NCBI RefSeq assembly: GCF_023101765.2
Contig: NC_064242.1
Coordinates: 9,288,327-9,352,326 of the forward strand
Direction: 5' to 3'
DNA length: 64,000 nt
From: Spodoptera frugiperda
Lineage: Eukaryota > Arthropoda > Insecta > Lepidoptera > Noctuidae
Shown: positions 31,686-43,575 of the stretch, piece after piece
Layout of the letters: each line of letters begins with the position of its first letter
Position numbering within the stretch: the stretch's first letter is position 1
Translations under genes and position numbers: made by a program
Notes under the pieces: model-generated
What the model was told of the DNA's origin: nothing
What the model saw: only the letters and a program-made list of their open reading frames with translations
Database searches by the model: none

Positions 31686-31970
31686 CTGCCTCGTTGGTCG
31701 AGTGGTCGCAAGTGCGACTGCCGGACAAGGGGTCTCGGGTTCGATTCCTGGGTCGGGCAAAGTATTGCTGGGCTTTTTTTCAGTTTTTCGAAAATTTCTC
31801 AGTAGTAGCATGGAGTCTGGAATTGTGCCCAGTATATGGCAATAGGCTCACCCTCTATTGCATGGGACTTATAACACAAATGGTGAAATGTGTGTGTACA
31901 TTGTATAGCGGCATTACGTGCTGTAATGAGCACCTCTGGCTACCCCTTCAGGGATAAAAGGCAAGACGTT
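31686..31970 (+). mobile_element. SINE family D, near full length
   Basis: The tRNA-derived head has an A box (TGGTCGAGTGG) and a B box (GGTTCGATTCC). It is followed by CAAAGTATTGCTGGGC, AAAATTTCTCAGTAGTAGCA, GAGTCTGGAATTGTGCCCAG, ATATGGCAATAGGCTCACCC and CCTTCAGGGATAAAAGGC. The acceptor stem does not close properly, and the long shared tail shows a SINE, not a functional tRNA gene. The 87-codon open frame inside it is spurious. Confidence 0.85.
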
Positions 31971-32396
31971 GCATATATTTAGAGGAAATATCAAACAACT
32001 TAACACAGAATAGCTTAGACAAGTACCTACTACTAATACTTAGTAATATTACTTCTCTACGACCTTGAAACAAAAACGGTAGCGGTTGATCTCCAGCCCC
32101 AATTCAAAGAGCCAGCTGTTCAGAATGGGGTGCTTAATGATGGTCACAAATGACGGCCACTCTCTACCACTGAGTAATATTCCAACCATATTTCATAGGA
32201 TAATGTCTAATTTTACTTCTAAGTCTTTGTACTTACAATTGTAGCATTCTGGTCTAGAATTAGTTCTGGAAATTAGATCCAGATTATTTTTTCGCTACGA
32301 TTTTGTGGCATTGGTAATCAAAGTTGTCGTCGAGCGAAATCCTTATATCTTCCTTCTACTATATTATGGTCTTTATAGGAACTCCATACCAGTTTT

Positions 32397-32762
32397 TTTA
32401 GGATCGGTTCATATCTGACGCAAAATAAGTCGAACTTATCATCGGTCGTACTGACGTATCATCGGTTGAGTGTGAAAGGTCAATTTTTGACTGCACGGTT
32501 GGTGCGATGGCTGGGCAACTGGCTGCCGCGCAATATGTAGCGGGTTCGATTCCCGCACGGATCAACTCATTTGTGATCCACAAGTTGTTGTTTCGGGTCT
32601 GGGTGTCATGTGTATGTGAACTTGTATGTTTGTAAACGCACCCACGACACAGGAGAAAATCCTAATGTAGGGCAACGTTTATTTAAAAAAATGTTTTTCT
32701 ATAAATTAGTCTGTTCTGGCGTTACGCGACGCATGTTCCGTCAGATATGAACCGCCCTTAAA
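32397..32762. repeat. MITE family K carrying a nested SINE
   Basis: GGATCGGTTCATATCTGACG at the left is matched inverted at the right end (CGTCAGATATGAACCGCCCT). The arms are about 30 bp with a few mismatches. A right-flank TTAA and left-flank TTTA suggest TTAA-type target choice. The interior is split by a family A SINE at 32485-32692, so the element inserted first. Confidence 0.75.
32485..32692 (+). mobile_element. SINE family A, near full length, nested
   Basis: The head TTGACTGCACGGTTGGTGCG and GCGGGTTCGATTCCCGCACG (B box) are followed by AACTCATTTGTGATCCACAA, GTTGTTGTTTCGGGTCTGGG, TGTCATGTGTATGTGAACTT, TGTTTGTAAACGCACCCACG and ACACAGGAGAAAATCC, with an A/T-rich end. This is the reference copy for family A in this window. 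Confidence 0.85.
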
Positions 32763-34026
32763 CGACTGATGGTTTTAATTTAATCTGAACCACCTATATC
32801 GAGATATGTGCATGATAGCAAAGCACGTCTTAATATTTTGACTGACACTCTCTCCGTTCATAGTGTTATGAAAGCAATTTCAAATAGTGAAGTAATGGGT
32901 ATAATTAACAAATTCCTTATAAGACTCGGCTCATAATACACCATTGTAATGAGGCTTTATAAGGAATCCGTGACGAATTACATAAATGGCGAAAAGTGGG
33001 CGGTTTGTAAGTACACTCTACCTACACTATCGAGAATTACACGCTTGAAGCTATTGTGTTTAAGTATCGAAGAAAATATGATCGAAGAAACGAAGACTCG
33101 TTTTAAATTCATGTAATATGGTATTCTTCCATAAAGTCAATATAATAAAAATTCATCACATTTATTACAATAATGTTCAAAGGACATCTTTACCTCAATA
33201 AAAATAAAGACGAGTTTTGAATATCAAACACATGTTTATGGGTTGTTTGTCCTGAAACTCCTAAGGTATGGAGTAAACAGATAAAAGGGTAATATTACTT
33301 CAATACGAACGTTTTTCCTGAGACAGGTGCGACCTAACCTTTATTTATGAGGGCCCTTCATAACGTCCATACGCCGGAGGACTGTGTTTCATTTTTATAG
33401 GATTTACGTTACAACGAAATTTGCAATATCCTAGGGCTTGTGTAAGTGTTTTATAAAATATTGATGCGGACATGTAAGTACGTTTTCGTGTTAGCTTAAT
33501 GTGATATGGAAGTGTCATCTATCGTTGTATTGGGAATGTGACTTATAGAATTATTTAAATGCGGCTATTTAATAAATTCAGACTTATTTTTAGTTACGTG
33601 ACTTAATCATCAATCCACAATTCCTCAAGGGAGGGAACGGGTGTACTGCTTATACTAGGTACAAATCTTGAGTTCAGCACAATACTTATCTTTTCTTTGT
33701 TCGTGTATGTCTCTATCACAAACTCATTTCTCTTTCTGTTTACACAATCTATCGATCATTATATCATTAGCTGTCAATTCCATCGAGTCATCTGTAACAA
33801 AACGAAATAAAATAATGTGTTATAAAAGAAATGTTGTAACAATTGTTATGCATATTCTAAGATATATTATAACATTCAACACGTGATTTTTTATCTTAAA
33901 CAATACCAGTTAAATGTAAAACAAATCTGATATAACATTATTACCTAACATAATGTAAAATCTAACTGTTTTTCTAAGAAAATCACTATGAGATGTATCC
34001 TATATAGTGTACTTCCTAGATAATCC
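32763..34026. other. Intergenic DNA, nothing recognised
   Basis: No gene or repeat family was recognised. The segment is AT-rich throughout, with only short fortuitous open frames. Confidence 0.45.
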
Positions 34027-34150
34027 TCGGCGTGCGCAGACGCGGCGACGTCGCGCAGTCTACTCCTCATGATGAAGAGTCCCTCTATGACTCGAAACTA
34101 GTAGAACTTTTCTCCATTAATTTACGTGACTAAACCGTGATTTTTAGGCA
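34027..34150 (-). repeat. Repeat family H copy
   Basis: The complement of the family is seen as CGTGCGCAGACGCGGCGACG, GATGAAGAGTCCCTCTATGA, CTCGAAACTAGTAGAACTTT, CTCCATTAATTTACGTGAC and TAAACCGTGATTTTTAG. It includes the GC-rich end shared with 12563-12706. Confidence 0.75.
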
Positions 34151-37100
34151 ATGAACATTGCTGTTTAGATTTGTATTTACAAGTAACAAATGTTAAACAT
34201 GAAAGTATCTATTTAAATGAATAGAGAAAATCAATAATTAGGACTATTATAACTAACTCATATTATAGTCTAGCTATTAAGTAATTTAATGTTTTATCAA
34301 TTGCTATCGTTTCTGAGAAATGATAGCGACATGTGTTTCGATTTCACAATGTGTTCGTATGATTATGAATGCCTGGCTTCATGATCGTTATGCTATTGGA
34401 CGGTATCTGAAATTCTCGGTAAATAGTAAGAAACTCAGCCCTTATAACAACAGGATTAATATATACCAGAGGACTGTCGACACGCTTCTCTCTTTTTTTA
34501 AGATTTTCTATAATATGGTTAGTATAATTTTACAATATGTGTTAACCTTCCATAATTCGTATTTGTTTTGATACACTACATTAGCAATCCTCGATGATTC
34601 TCTCAACACTATTACATTATACCTGAAAAACAATGTGGTTAACATTCTCATATACATATCAAAATAAACAACGATTGTAATAACATTTATGTATGGTAAC
34701 AATAAAATATTTCGATATAAATTGGTCATATTTTATACGTGTGATGCTACTTCATACAAATAATTTGCGTAAAAAGCAAAAAGCGTTGTCGAATGCACAG
34801 AGTAATAAATACGTACTCGTGTTGTGGACTCGCTTTTTTGTTGTTTTCATATACATGTAGGTATTGTAGGTATTAGAAACCGTTGATTTAGAAAATAAAT
34901 TAAAGATAATATCTGAAAGTAAATTGAAATGATACAATCGATGTTATATGTAGACGAAGCTAAAATGAAAAGCATTCTCATACAAATCTAATAAAAAAAA
35001 AACGTAACCAATCTCTTGTCTTAGTCTTTGCACGAGCCACGGCAAGAATAAGTGTCGTCTAAATGAAAAAATACAACTTCCTCAGCGATGCTCGCGTAGT
35101 AAGACATAGTTTAGTGGACACCTAGACAAGGCATTATGTTGTTCAATTTAATAATAAAGATCTCAGCCAATTTGGCACCGAGCGGGCTCCTACAGAACTC
35201 GAGGGCCATCGTTCTGTGAGAGTAGTGCAATTTGCTTGCAGCCCGCACTCGGCCCTCGACTCAACCTCCAAGAGCACACCAATTAGACGAGACAAATTCG
35301 GATTTATTATTCAGCGTGGGCGCAATACAATTGGATAATAGACCAAGTTGTTTGTTTTCATCGACGGCTTACCTAGACTTAAATAATCAGGAGTGCTTAT
35401 CGATCTGTTGCGACACGCGACTTTTACGGATAGTAAAACAGTTACCGAGCTATTTATACTACATTTCTAGAAGTGCACCTAGGTTTCTGGGAACTATGCA
35501 TTGGACGATGCAATCGACCGCCAACGACTATGTACGTGTAATTTGCTTTGGATAATGCGACCGCTTTCTTGCGTGTGTCATCGTTAGTGTATCGAGTATA
35601 GGTTAGTCTCGTTACGGGCGGCTGTTTCTTCCCACTCTAGGCCATAATCAAAGGCAGGTTTTTGCGCTGCACCTTGTCGTTTTATTATCTAAGTACAAGA
35701 GAAACGTGTACTGTCAAACGAAGAGGGCCTGGTGAAACGTCGTATTATTTAGTGCGTACAGTTATAGCTCGTAAATAACGATGCACAAAACGCCTATGAT
35801 TGCTGTAATCTTTAACCATATTTCATCTATAGCTGTCAGCAGTTAGCCAGTTAACCGAGCGTGATTATACAGTGTCGGGAATCACCGAGTCATCTAGTCG
35901 ATCTTTTGTAAACATTATGCAAAATAACTGTTACTATTAAGCTTTGTGAGCGTGGTACGGTGTTTTGACAAATGGTAAAGCTGGCTCTGATACAATCTGT
36001 GTACGATCTCTGCAACGTGTAATTAGACCGACTGACTAAGCGGAATCTATGGGAGCGTTGCCCGTCTGACCCCGCTCAAGATTTAAGATCCCATTGTGGC
36101 GACTTCTTTATTGCACACCACGGCTTTAAGTAATGGCTGGCATTCGTTTTCAAGTTATCGAAACATACATTCGGCTCGATGGCTTTGGGGATTTATCAGT
36201 CAGAAAATTGAATGCCAAGACTTCGACGGTAAATTATATTACTCAATACCTCCAAGTGCTAAAGTTATACGCTCGAATGAATCACGCTTCCAGAGTGGAA
36301 TCTCGTTTTACATGTGAAAAATTTATTATAAAAAGTACGTTATCCCTCATCAAGTTATGACATAAAGTGGTAACGAGAGGGTCGTGTGGTCGTGTTTACC
36401 ATATTTTTTGTTCTATTTCTATTAGGTACGCGTCGCCGTTACAATTAGTTATCTGATGTTAGATCAAATTACGTCTCGCTGGAGGTCGACGCGACGGTTG
36501 CATTCAATCACTATAGTGTTGTGGCTAAAAGCTACGAGTCACCATCGAGTGGACGAGAACAGTATTTAGAGAATCGATACGTAATACGTGAGGGAACAGC
36601 GTATGTGGTAAGAGCGACTACCTTCAACACCTCTACAACTAATACGAATCGATTTTTTCTTCTAATTGGAATTTCGGATCGTGTAGCCAATCAAGTGAGT
36701 TAATAGGCAATGTACGATTACGACATTACTATTTCAGTGCTCGCTAGCTTGTATAGAAAATATCGCAAGTATTTTGAGATTTGTTACAATTGTAGTCTTA
36801 ATTAAAGTTAACACTCGCCGCCGAGCCGATATAATAACAAAAAGGGTCTCACTTACAAACTACGTCCAAATCAATAGTGTCGCAATTAAGAATTTCGGAT
36901 AATTATACCGATCATTCGAGCGGAAAGTTGCGATTGCTATTTTGCGAATTCGCGATTATTTTGCAAAACGCGCTCGACTTTTTATTCGGGTATCATGGCA
37001 GGGTTAATTAATACTCGTATTTTGGGAATTCTTTCGTTAACCTTTGATAACACTTTTATAATATTATTCGTGAATAAATGCTTTGTTTTATGTGTAGTTA

Positions 37101-37886
37101 GATTCACAATAATTGGTAATCATGCTAAAATTCTAGTAGATATAATATTTTAGTAACAGGTTGTATAGTATTAAATCAAATATTCATGTACTAGGCAATT
37201 TCTAGTCATCCATTACCCCTTTATTCCTGGCGTTAATTGAAACGCGTGCATATTGTGGCTACGAAGAACCGAGACGGTTCGTAGAAGTAATTAATTCAAG
37301 CCTACGTTTTGTTTGAATTTCATAGTAGATGCCTTGTGATTCATATAGTTTAATAAAATTGCAATTTCCATATAAAAGATTGCAAAATGTAGCCATATTT
37401 GATTCCTGAACATTTATTTATTTGAAAATCGAATCACATTAATACATCTCGATCGTTGCAAAAGAGGTTTTTAAATCCACGAATTCCTAAAAAACGCGTA
37501 ACACTGGCCGCATTGTAAAACAATTGGAATTCTAAATTTAAAAATGGTAATTACACACCGATCGAAAGTACGGACGGACATATTTTAACACGAGTGGTTG
37601 CCCTTTTATTTTAGAAAAAAAAGTATTTGAGAGGTAAATAATGACATGTTATTACGTTTTCAACTGCCGCCCTGCATAGTAAGCAAAACGAACATTAATG
37701 ACTAACTTTGTTCGTTAAAAATGCTTTAACACGAATCGTCTTATACTAGAAAGTGGTTCCTTCGTAATTTTCTATCACTTATCCGAATTATTCGCATCTG
37801 TCGCCCGTTCGACATTTTGTTCAAGGACTTTCTTTCGGTCACTTTTGTTAATGTTAGCGTCATTGACATTTTACAAGAATTACAAG
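34151..37886. other. Long stretch with little repeat content; possible regulatory DNA
   Basis: No SINE, LINE or MITE was recognised over about 3.7 kb, which is unusual for this window. About 35150-36960 is GC-balanced, with a structured segment at 35178-35252. Open frames of 60-107 codons (35232-35555, 36096-36360, 36521-36703) have no family resemblance. It could hold enhancers or a non-coding transcript; this is inferred only from the absence of repeats and the composition. Confidence 0.35.
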
Positions 37887-38040
37887 TCTGTGTTTCCTGA
37901 TGGGTATAACTTGGGTGTCTTCAAGGCCCGAGTGAATAGGTTGCTTATGGGCAGACGTGCTCCACCGTAGGCCGCATCATCACTTACCATCAGGTGAGAT
38001 AGGGGCCAAATGTCGACCCATTAAATGTAAAAAAAAAAAT
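37887..38040 (+). mobile_element. Jockey-type LINE 3' end, C-terminal codons plus A tail
   Basis: In frame this encodes SVFPDGYNLGVFKARVNR, then LLMGRRAPP and a stop (37968-37970). This is the C-terminus of a lepidopteran Jockey-like reverse-transcriptase protein. About 55 bp of 3' UTR (TAGGCCGCATCATCACTTAC, CATCAGGTGAGATAGGGGCC) and an A-run near 38028-38039 follow. It is 5'-truncated. A longer relative is at 52874-53550. Confidence 0.8.
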
Positions 38041-38077
38041 GTATTTTAAGTATTGGAGATATCATCTGTTGTATTGA

Positions 38078-38148
38078 AGAGTCCCTCTGTGACTCGAAAC
38101 TAGTAGAGCTTTTCTCTATTAATGTACGTGAGTAAACCGTGATTTTAA
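38078..38148 (-). repeat. Family H fragment
   Basis: AAGAGTCCCTCTGTGACTCG, AAACTAGTAGAGCTTTTCTC, TATTAATGTACGTGAG and TAAACCGTGATTTT is the complement of the family H core. Confidence 0.7.
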
Positions 38149-40311
38149 TGAATTTTGTATTACCTATATTCTTCAAATGAACACTACATACACATACGAG
38201 TATTCACTTATGCCAGACATTATTATATCCAAAATCAATATTACTCAGTACTCATCATAAATTCAGATTCTAAGTAATTAATTAGTGCTAAACCCAGGGA
38301 TCCTATCTAACATTCAGAAATCCACAAATGGACAAACGAGCTAAGCAGTCAACGAAAAAAAAAAAAAAACATTAAACCAGACACGGATTAGAAAAACCTT
38401 TTTTATAAACATCAACATTAAATTTGCATTACAAACAGATGTAATTTTAATACCAAAACCAAGCTTAATTAGATTTTAATTTCACACATAAAACTCTTTA
38501 CGGCTCCCTTAAAAATAAGTAGAATAAGATAGAAGTTACGGCGGGCTTTGTCCTTAATCAAGAGGGTAAGGGTAGCAATAATCCTGAGACGATGAGATAA
38601 GATCAGGGAAGGGACGTCCCTTTAATAAGTCCGATAGGTCAGGCCACTACAGGCGCGAAGGTTACCCTCATTTCGTTCATTATATACTCGTGTTGCTTGT
38701 GGCTTGAGGCCTCGGTGATAATATCGAGAAATTAAGAGCTTCGCCTATGTTGTTATGGCCTATGTTATGTTCGTTAGGCTCTTGTTAAGTTGCTTTTGTA
38801 TATTTGTTGGTGTAAGGTTTGGAGGAGTCGTGCGTGAAGATACGGAAGATGGTTTTGTTGATGGAATTAAGGGTTTATGAATATGTATATGTATGTATTG
38901 TATGTATATGGTGATTGCTTTATTACTCTAGTAAGTGCAAGCCTGATTGAAATGATGTCTTATATTATCTTTTAGGATGTGTTAAAGGAGCGAATGTTGT
39001 TCATTAAAAAAATTCTTGTAATCAGGAGCTTGGAGCTTGATTGGACGAACTTGGTTCTTCAATTCTATCAACATACCCAAGACTCTGCTGAAAGAAAGAC
39101 AGCTTTAGTAGATGTTCTTAAATATTAAGTTATGGACGTTAAATTGATTGATTGATTAATGTTTACTGTATACCATTAATGATAAATAATACAAAAAAGA
39201 AACCATGATTAAAACAATTGGCACGAAAGCGTACACATAGAGATTTCTACCTGACAACCTTTAGGTGGACATATTGCAAAATAATTATTTAGATGGGATG
39301 TGTACTCCGACATGAAATAAATTACTAAAAGAATTAAACATTCATTTTGATATATGATTCACTCAATTATTTTAAAGAATAAGTTAAAAGATTAAACAGA
39401 ATAAATCGCTGACTTACTAAGCAAGCTACGCAAAAATATTTTGATTTTGATGAATTTTAAACAAAACAGTTCTCTTCTTAAATGTGTATTTGTAAGGAGT
39501 TACGATGCATTAGCGACGATGTCTAATGAAGCGACTAACGAAGATTAATTAATTTGCCTTGTAAACCGAAAACCAAAGCTAAACAGCAAATATTTATAGC
39601 ACGAGCCTTAAAATCCAATTATTATTATTTTTCTACATTAAACTCAGAAGAATTGGAAAATATTGATGTTGGTGTTGGGGAAATAAGAATTATTTTTAGC
39701 GACTGCCTTGTTATTTTAATTGTTGATGTCTTAGACAAAATGTTATCAGTTTTATTACTTCAGAGTCAAGAGACCACAAAAACAAAACTAAAACTAAATT
39801 GATTTTAATTGATATAACAAAACTAAATTGATGTATTTTTTCAGATAAAAGGAACATGATGTATTTGTAGCAAGGAGTAGTTAACTTTCAACAATAGAAG
39901 AAAAGAAAAAACTATCTGCAGATTATTATACCTACCTTCAGGGTTAGGTCCATACAATATGGTCAATAAACTAACCATATCATCACATTATGACAGCGTT
40001 TTGTTAATCGTGATTTAGTATACATATAGCATACTATCATAACTATGATTTACGACTATGAGTAGATTTCAAAACAAACACTATTAAAACGACACAACAG
40101 AAACTAAAATAATAATACTAAAGGGCCATAACGAACAGTGACAATCTAAATTAGCGTTACGATGAAGAACATTAACATTCACTTAAAACACAGGACACGC
40201 GTGGACGAAGGGATAAAAAGAAAACTAAAGACGAGAGATGAAGGCGTTAATTTGTCGTATGTGTGGGTGGGTTTGTTTCATTTGCTTCGGGCTATGTTCA
40301 TTTTCCTACTA
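38149..40311. other. Intergenic DNA, nothing recognised
   Basis: AT-rich, with an A-run at 38355-38370 and a small ATTG tandem run near 39142-39158. No gene was recognised. Confidence 0.45.
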
Positions 40312-40530
40312 GTGTTTTTTTTTTGATGGGGGATCAATTCAATGACTTCCTGCCTTGGGTGAGGCGAGAGGAGTTTCTTATTGACTAAAAACCAGGCTCA
40401 AAGCAGGAGAAGAAACGACGGTTCCTTCTCCTGCTTGAGCCGAAGCCCCCGAACATGTTACGTTGTCCGCAGCTCCGTATGGCATCAGCCCTATCTGCCC
40501 TATCCGGGCCCCATCTGTGTTCCTATTACT
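40312..40530 (+). mobile_element. SINE family C copy
   Basis: A T-run is followed by GGGGGATCAATTCAATGACT, CTTGGGTGAGGCGAGAGG, TTATTGACTAAAAACC, CTGCTTGAGCCGAAGCCCCC, TTGTCCGCAGCTCCG and GGCATCAGCCCTATC, then GGGCCCCATCTGTG. It retains part of the GC-rich 3' region seen at 24300-24440. It lies tail-to-tail with the family B SINE that starts at 40567. Confidence 0.75.
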
Positions 40531-40566
40531 GTCATGTTCTGTCTTCGAGGAAATGGTGTAGTTACC

Positions 40567-40892
40567 TTTTTTTTTTATGAAACAAGCCGGTAATCGATCA
40601 GACGTATTACCTGATAGTAAGCAATCGCCGCCGCCCATGGACACTTGAAACACCAGAGTCGTTACAAGTGCGTTGCCGGCTTTTTGGGAGTTAGGAATTT
40701 AAGATCGTCGTTGTTGTTCGGAAATCGGGGATGGGGAAGATTGGGAAGGGGGGAATTGGGCCTCCGGTAACCTCACTCACACAACGAAACACAACGCAAG
40801 CGTTGTTTCACGTCGGTTTTCTGTGAGGCCGTGGTATCACTCCGGTCGAGCCGGCCTATCCGTGCCGAAGCATGGCTCTCCCATACTAACTA
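40567..40892 (-). mobile_element. SINE family B, full-length copy
   Basis: Read on the minus strand from 40892: GTATGGGAGAGCCATGCTTC, GGCTCGACCGGAGTGATACC, ACGGCCTCACAGAAAACCGA, the palindromic CAACGCTTGCGTTG block, GGTTACCGGAGGCCCAATTC, a CCCAATCTTCCC/CCGATTTCCG region, GCCGGCAACGCACTTGTAAC, GGGCGGCGGCGATTGCTTAC and an A-rich end (T-run at 40568-40576 on the plus strand). It is the most complete member here, at about 325 bp. Confidence 0.85.
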
Positions 40893-42574
40893 TTTGGTTT
40901 TGAGTCAAACGTTCTTCTGTTTTATCGTACCTTACCTTGGATACTGGAACGGACGTACAACAAAAATCAAATGTACTATGACTATACAAAAATGAGTACT
41001 ATGTCTAGGTAAATCAAGAAAGGCTCTATCATTATCAGAATTTCGTTATTAAATTCATTGTTGTTTACACTAAAATCATTGCTTTTAATGATATTTGCTT
41101 TGTGTGTATATCTAAAATGATATACAGTTATACTCTCGTTATACACAATCCAACAAAACATAACTATCCCTATTTGATTAATGACGTTCGTTTTGATATC
41201 TGCGTCATAATGTAGATGGATGTAGTCGATTCACTCCGTTAGCTCTGCGTCAATACGGTAAAATTGTTGTTTTGAGGCCAAAAGCATAAATAAATGTTAA
41301 ACTTTTTGTTGGAAAACAAAAAAACCTTCGTTTTAAGAGCGGTATGTTAAAGGTATTTCTTCGTTCTATTTAGAAAAGAGCTGAAATACATCGCCTTTTT
41401 CTACCGTGCACCAGTTGTAAATTCCGGAGCGCACCGCAGTCGGTAAAGTCAAGCGGTCTTTATGGCTGGTTTACTTGCGCAGGTCTTGCTCCGAAACAAA
41501 TATTAGTATTGGACGCGTTCGCCCGTGCCGATATGTTTGGCCTTTTCCACTTGAGACTATTATTAAAAATTCCATTAGTTTGTGTCGAAGTTGCACTGCC
41601 GGGCGTTAATTTGAGACTGAAACGTATCACTCGTGTTTATAACTCCCTCTGTGTCCCATTGACAAATTGTTCGCTCGTAAAGCGGTTCGTCTCGCCTCGT
41701 ACCGTTTGTATACGTCACGCTCTTTTTCTTTATTGGGTGAGCAGAAAGGTAATATGAGCTTCAAACGGTATTCTTGCTTCGTTTCAGATGGAACGTGTTG
41801 GATTTTTAAATACGAACACGTTCATAGTATTATGTTATGACTTTCTGTAATCAAGATTGTTCTGTTCATTTATTTTTTGACAATGTTAGTTTTAAATTTT
41901 AATCTCAATCTCAACTACCTACTTCCTTTCATCAAATAATTTATCATCAGTCAAATTGCTTCGTATAAGAATGTTGTAAATCATTGAATCATCATCCTCA
42001 TCCTCATAAACTACTGATTTCTTAAAAAGCTCTGCTACTATATAAAATTGTGTAATAACAGAAACATCGTTCATGTTCAGAACATTCCATTCTTAAAATA
42101 CTTCAATATTGCAAACTTCACATCATAATTTGTCTGTGTGCGTTCAGTCAGTAACGTCACTCGCGCTAATTAAAGAATTCTGTTTGTCTTCGTTTTTGTA
42201 ATGTGAGCTCGCACCCGACACTTGTGGTTTGAAGCCACCTACCTCATTAATGGGGTCAATACCATCTCTTACAAGTATTATGTTATGAAGACAATGTTCT
42301 TGCTACATTTGTTTTGCGTAGGATTCTGAAGAATTACCATCATTTGTCGTTCGTTGTATCAAGTAATGACGTGTAATAAGTGATATTTGTCGACGCTTGT
42401 CAAAGTGAGCTGAGTTTTGAGACTAGTATATTTTAGTCGTACAGATCGTTCTAGGCCTCGGGGTGTGCGGTAATTTTGGCTTCGGTAACGTTTAGGTAGG
42501 AAAGGTACACGTGTAAGTTAGTTGCTTTTCGCCAGAAATGTTTGGTGAAAAGAACAATACATTACATCCGGACC
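40893..42574. other. Intergenic DNA; GC-balanced segment 41390-41780
   Basis: No repeat was recognised. 41390-41780 is GC-balanced and single-copy-looking, with an 82-codon frame (41509-41757) that resembles no family. It could be a regulatory element. The remainder is AT-rich. Confidence 0.4.
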
Positions 42575-42712
42575 TACCTAGTGCGTTTACCGTGGCTCCG
42601 GCTTGAAAAGCAGGAGTAAGAATAAGTGATTTTTAGTCAGCAAGAGTCAGAGACTTCTCTCGCCTTGGGCGAGGCGAGAGATCATTGGATGATTATCCCT
42701 CCTAAAAAACCG
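42575..42712 (-). mobile_element. SINE family C copy
   Basis: The complement of the family is CCTAGTGCGTTTACCGTGGC, TCCGGCTTGAAAAGCAGGAG, GATTTTTAGTCAGCAAGAGT, CTCGCCTTGGGCGAGGCGAG and CATTGGATGATTATCCC, then TCCTAAAAAAC. The 5' end is well kept and the GC-rich 3' region is absent. Confidence 0.8.
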
Positions 42713-42995
42713 TCGTTTGGGTCAAAGTACAAAAATCTTCATACTGTGATTTAATACTTTTTGCATTTTAGTGTATAAATTAAGCTTCAAATTAACAAAC
42801 CAAAATAAGGTTTTGGTAGATGTCTAAAAAATGTTCATAGCTGTTATGACTTCGTACCACTTTCTCTCCTTTTTGACACTTCAACTAGGCTCTAAGAACA
42901 TGCTTACATCGAGGTAGGTCAGTATCACAAGCCCTTTAGTAAATGGCATGTGAAAATGGCCAGTAAGTGCTTGTAGTCAAATCACAGGCCCGTGC

Positions 42996-43106
42996 CGCCG
43001 GCTATACATTACCAGTTTATTATGGTCTCGCTTTGTATGATCTTTCTGTATATTCGAAGATCAGTTTATACTGGTTTTGCATAGTTTGATGTGTAGCTAT
43101 ATACCT
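42996..43106 (+). repeat. MITE family J copy
   Basis: GGCTATACATTACCAGTTTA, TCTCGCTTTGTATGATCTTT and GATCAGTTTATACTGGTTTT, then GCATAGTTTGATGTGTAGC, align with 48852-48970. The arms form an imperfect palindrome. Confidence 0.75.
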
Positions 43107-43287
43107 GTAGGCTAAGAAAGTAAGGTAAGTGTTTATAGCCTTTTTACATACTCTGTGCCATATACGTGGGCTATGTAGGTACTGTAATTTAGTCTTTATT
43201 CACGTGAGGTGGTAGTGATGTAAAGGGTGATTTGAATTTTGGATATTTTTTGATTTCGTTTAGTTACTTAATTCTTAAATAAAATTT

Positions 43288-43575
43288 ACTGTCTCGTCGG
43301 TCGAGTGGTCGCAAGTGCGATTGCTAGGCAAGGGGTCTTAGGTTCGATTCCCGAGTCGGCAAAGTATTACTAGGCTTTTTTCGGTTTTACGAAAATTTCT
43401 CAGTGGTAGCACGGAGTCTCGAAATGTGCCCGGTATATGGCATTAGGCTCACCACTTATTACATGGGACTTAAAACATATATAAGTATTATGAAAAATAG
43501 GGTGTACATTGGACTGTGACATTACGTGCCCTAATGTGCAGCTCTGTCTACCCCTTCGGAGATTAAAGGCGTAAC
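43288..43575 (+). mobile_element. SINE family D, near full length
   Basis: A tRNA-derived head (CTCGTCGGTCGAGTGGTCGC, B box GGTTCGATTCC) is followed by CAAAGTATTACTAGGC, AAAATTTCTCAGTGGTAGCA, ATATGGCATTAGGCTCACCA and CCTTCGGAGATTAAAGGCGT. It parallels 31686-31970 over its whole length. Confidence 0.85.

Noticed and set aside
31686..31760. Possible tRNA gene
   Set aside because: The A and B boxes are good, but the acceptor stem pairs poorly and the same tail follows in several copies (43288, 27965, 61571). It is a tRNA-derived SINE.
32488..32565. Possible tRNA gene
   Set aside because: The head of SINE family A; the full SINE tail follows, and there are other copies at 47568, 15803 and elsewhere.
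40378..40653. Overlapping 91- and 70-codon frames on opposite strands
   Set aside because: Both lie within adjoining SINE family C and B sequences.
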